Below, in pieces: positions 62,101-64,000 of a stretch of DNA of 64,000 nt (within the stretch, counting starts at the first letter, position 1; every line of letters begins with the position of its first letter). The stretch is from Aristolochia californica (Eukaryota; Streptophyta; Magnoliopsida; Piperales; Aristolochiaceae): the NCBI GenBank assembly GCA_029961685.1, contig JARWKL010000008.1, positions 15,285,981 through 15,349,980 on the forward strand, given 5' to 3'. The position numbers and the translations under genes were made by a program. The notes below the pieces were generated by a model. That model worked only from the letters and a program-made list of their open reading frames with translations. It was not told the origin of the DNA and ran no database searches.

Positions 62101-63909
62101 AAATCTCTTTCTTATAAAATTCCAAAATATTAGGGTTGAACTAGTGGAATTTCCCAAACTTGGATAACAAAACTTTTCTATTCATTTGTGGTGTGTGAAT
62201 AAATTTTCTTTACTTACATTTGTTTATTCCATTAACTTCTTGCCATCCAAAAACCTTAATATTTTCATTTTGCTGTGATCTATTTACCTTTTATCTTTGT
62301 ATTTGTTTTCGAGATGAACGGACAGTGAAAACTCTAGTTTTTATTTAAGAAAAAAGTATACATCTATAATGGAAATGCACAATGCACAATGCACAAATGT
62401 AGAGAGATATAATTCCAAAAAGTGTCAATAATTTTTAGGGATTGTAAACTGTTTTTAGTTTTTACATATTAGGTTTTACAATCGTCGAGAAAAGGGGATG
62501 CGAAAGATTTTTAATTTAGTGTTGACTGCCAATCCATAAGTCAATCCTTAAAAAAATATAGCCCGTTATGCATGATAAATCACTTTACAATCATCTATTA
62601 TCATTAGGTCAGTTTTTTGTAAATGGGCAAAATAATGGCTGGTTTGACTTGGGTAAATATCCCACCTCACGTTCACCAGAGAATTTAATGTTATTCACTT
62701 TAAAAGGTTTGGATCCATAGGTCATTTGCATCTTTAACATTTTTCAAGCTTGCATATCTATTTTTAAAAAATGTGTAGAAAAATTTCTTTCATATAAAAT
62801 TCCGTGCTATTAGGGTTGAACTAGTGGAATTTCCCAAATTTGATAACAAAACTGTTGTGTTCATTTGTGGTGTGCGAATAAATTTTGTTTTACTTATATT
62901 TTTTCATTTCTTTAAATTCTTTCCATACATAAATTCTAAAATTTTCATTTTGTTGTGATCTATTTGCCTTTTATCTCTTTTTTTGTTTACGAGATGAATG
63001 GGAAGTGAAAACTGAATTTTTGATTTAAGAAAAAAGTATTCATCTAAAATAGAAATGCACAAGGCACAAAGGTAGAGAGAGATAATTCCAAAAAGTGCTG
63101 TAATTTTTAAGGATTGTAAACTCTTTTTAGTTTTTATATATCAGGTTGTGCAATCGTCGGGAAAAGGGGGAGGCTGGGGATTTTTAACTGAGTGTTGACT
63201 CCCAATGGATAGGTCATTCTTTTCAAATATAGCTCATTACGCATGATAAATCACTTTACAATCATCTATGATCGTTAGGTTAGCTTTTTGTAAATGGGCA
63301 AAATAATGGCTTGTTTGACTTGAGTAATTATCCCACCGCACGTTCACTTGAGAATTTAATTTTATTCACTTTAAAAGGTTAGGATCCATAGGTCATTTTC
63401 ATCTTTAATATGTTTCAAGCATGCATATCCGTTTTTTAAAACATGTGTAGAAAAATCTTTCTTATAAAATTCCGAGCTATTGGGGTTGAAATAGTGGAAT
63501 TTCCTAAACTTGGATAACAAAACTTTTGTGTTCATTTGTGGTGTGTAAATAAATTTTCTTTACTTACATTTGTTTATTGCTTTAAATTCTTGCCGTACAT
63601 AAACTCTAAAATTTTCATTTTATCATGATTGTTTTGCCTCTTATCTCTTTTTTTGTTTACGAGATGAAGGGATAGTGAAAAATCAAGTTTTGATTTAAGA
63701 AAAAAGTATACAAGTAAAATAGAAATGCACAATGCACAAATGTAGAGAGTGATAATTCTAAATAGTGTCTGTAATTCTTGGGGATTGTAAAATATTTTTA
63801 GTTTTTATATATCAGGTTCTGCAATAGTTGGGAAAAGGGGAGGCGGGGATTTATAACTGAGTGCTGACTCCCAATCCATAAGTCATTCCTTACAAAAATA
63901 TAGCCCGTT

Positions 63910-64000
63910 GATAGATGCCAGATTCTGACATGGGAACTAGGTTAATTATAATAGAATAACCCTTATAATTGTGTTATAGGTGGTTATTTATCGATTTTCA
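63910..64000. other. Non-satellite flank: array edge or inserted element
   Basis: The satellite matches through 'tatagcccgtt' (ending at 63,909). The expected 'acgcatgataaatcac' is then replaced by unrelated sequence starting 'gatagatgcc'. The 91 bases match nothing else in the window. If the boundary is read one base earlier, the flank starts with TG ('tgatagatgcc'), as many LTR retrotransposons do, and the preceding bases CCCGT would be a candidate target site. The other end lies outside the window, so this is only a possibility. A simple recombination edge is equally possible. Confidence 0.85.
63944..63970. repeat. Short inverted repeat in the non-satellite flank
   Basis: AATTATAA at 63,944-63,951 and its reverse complement TTATAATT at 63,963-63,970 are separated by 11 bases. 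An 8-bp A/T-only stem can occur by chance in such AT-rich DNA, so no function is claimed. Confidence 0.6.

Larger units (their letters stand above)
56837..63908 (+). repeat. Type B satellite segment to the array edge (M88-M99)
   Basis: Copies are about 662-681 bp and close to the type B consensus, except for M91. M90, M94 and M96 carry an extra 'gcacaatgcac'-type repeat (about 58,755, 61,034 and 62,377). M93 has an unusual head ('actcactgttcttcaa', 'atgcaccacaaatc'). M99 is cut short after about 77 bp at the array edge. No gene is present. Confidence 0.85.
1..63909 (+). repeat. Tandem satellite array, ~675-bp monomer, ~99 copies
   Basis: The same ~675-bp sequence recurs head to tail across the window. 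Monomer starts (AAAAGGGGG-like block): 1, 623, 1295, 1973, 2680, 3323, 3837, 4508, 5184, 5860, 6533, 7207, 7880, 8555, 9103, 9778, 10453, 11131, 11806, 12484, 13159, 13830, 14507, 15179, 15852, 16526, 17189, 17848, 18521, ~18857, 19507, 20134, 20808, 21484, 22157, 22828, 23502, 24176, 24851, 25525, 25803, ~26461, 27051, 27724, 28400, 29074, 29717, 30357, 31025, 31676, 32352, 33017, 33695, 34371, 35044, 35716, 36377, 37050, 37732, 38325, 38998, 39640, 40320, 40957, 41634, 42310, 42992, 43668, 44344, 44985, 45659, 46332, 47007, 47682, 48299, 48975, 49649, 50326, 51002, 51677, 52357, 53033, 53707, 54382, 55057, 55736, ~56228, 56837, 57513, 58188, 58869, 59133, 59807, 60469, 61147, 61820, 62490, 63162, 63833. 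The array begins before the window. No gene interrupts it. Role (heterochromatin, perhaps centromeric) is inferred only from repeat architecture. Confidence 0.98.

Noticed and set aside
1..63909. CRISPR-like regular repetition
   Set aside because: The repeat unit is ~675 bp with no short repeat and unique-spacer structure, and no cas genes are present.
63910..64000. tRNA or other RNA gene in the non-satellite flank
   Set aside because: The only stem seen is an 8-bp A/T inverted repeat. There is no cloverleaf and no A/B box pair.

Overview
This window is a single uninterrupted tandem satellite array. From base 1 to about 63,909 it consists of roughly 99 head-to-tail copies (called M1 to M99 here) of an AT-rich monomer of about 675 bp. 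All copies lie in the same orientation, apart from one inverted scrap of about 27 bp. I find no protein-coding gene, RNA gene, CRISPR array, transposon body or prokaryotic signal. Short open frames on either strand are frames of the repeat that stay open by chance in a few copies. The last 91 bases (63,910-64,000) are not satellite and mark the array edge or the start of an inserted element. A long-monomer array of this kind is typical of pericentromeric, centromeric or subtelomeric heterochromatin in a eukaryote. A plant is my first guess, but nothing in the sequence fixes the species or even the kingdom.

Monomer layout, counted from the purine-rich start AAAAGGGGG as +1: G-rich purine block (+1 to +18); a conserved head ending near GATCGTTAGGTCAG (about +115); a GGATCC (BamHI) site near +222; two AACATGT boxes 33 bp apart near +249 and +282; an AT-rich middle with T and A tracts (+330 to +560); and a tail motif TTCTGCAATCGTCGGGA just before the next purine block. 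Most intact copies are 670-680 bp.

Region by region: 1-3.3 kb holds mixed copies, including a deletion and a small internal amplification. 3.3-13.6 kb is a distinct subfamily (type A: 'aattcataactc', 'gaatgcatatcc', 'gatgatggg') with a 1,353-bp dimer at 9.8-12.5 kb. From 13.6 kb onward the copies are type B ('atccataagtc', 'caagcatgc', 'gatgaaggg'), except for a type A island at 19.92-21.2 kb that is a displaced, shortened copy of the 10-14 kb region. Between 25.8 and 51 kb the array is built from multi-monomer blocks that were themselves duplicated: 25.8-32.3 kb recurs at 43.7-51.0 kb, and a third partial relative lies at 38.3-41.6 kb. From 49 to 56 kb a three-monomer higher-order unit (period about 2,030 bp) is repeated. 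The rest (56-63.9 kb) is ordinary type B with a few rearranged copies.

The interest lies in the history the array records: unequal exchange, chimeric monomers, microhomology deletions, a template-switch inversion, and lesions private to one copy of a duplicated block that give the order of events. I did not find a new gene system. Monomer boundaries and similarity groups come from reading by eye, so intact boundaries should be good to a few bases, while chimera breakpoints are approximate.
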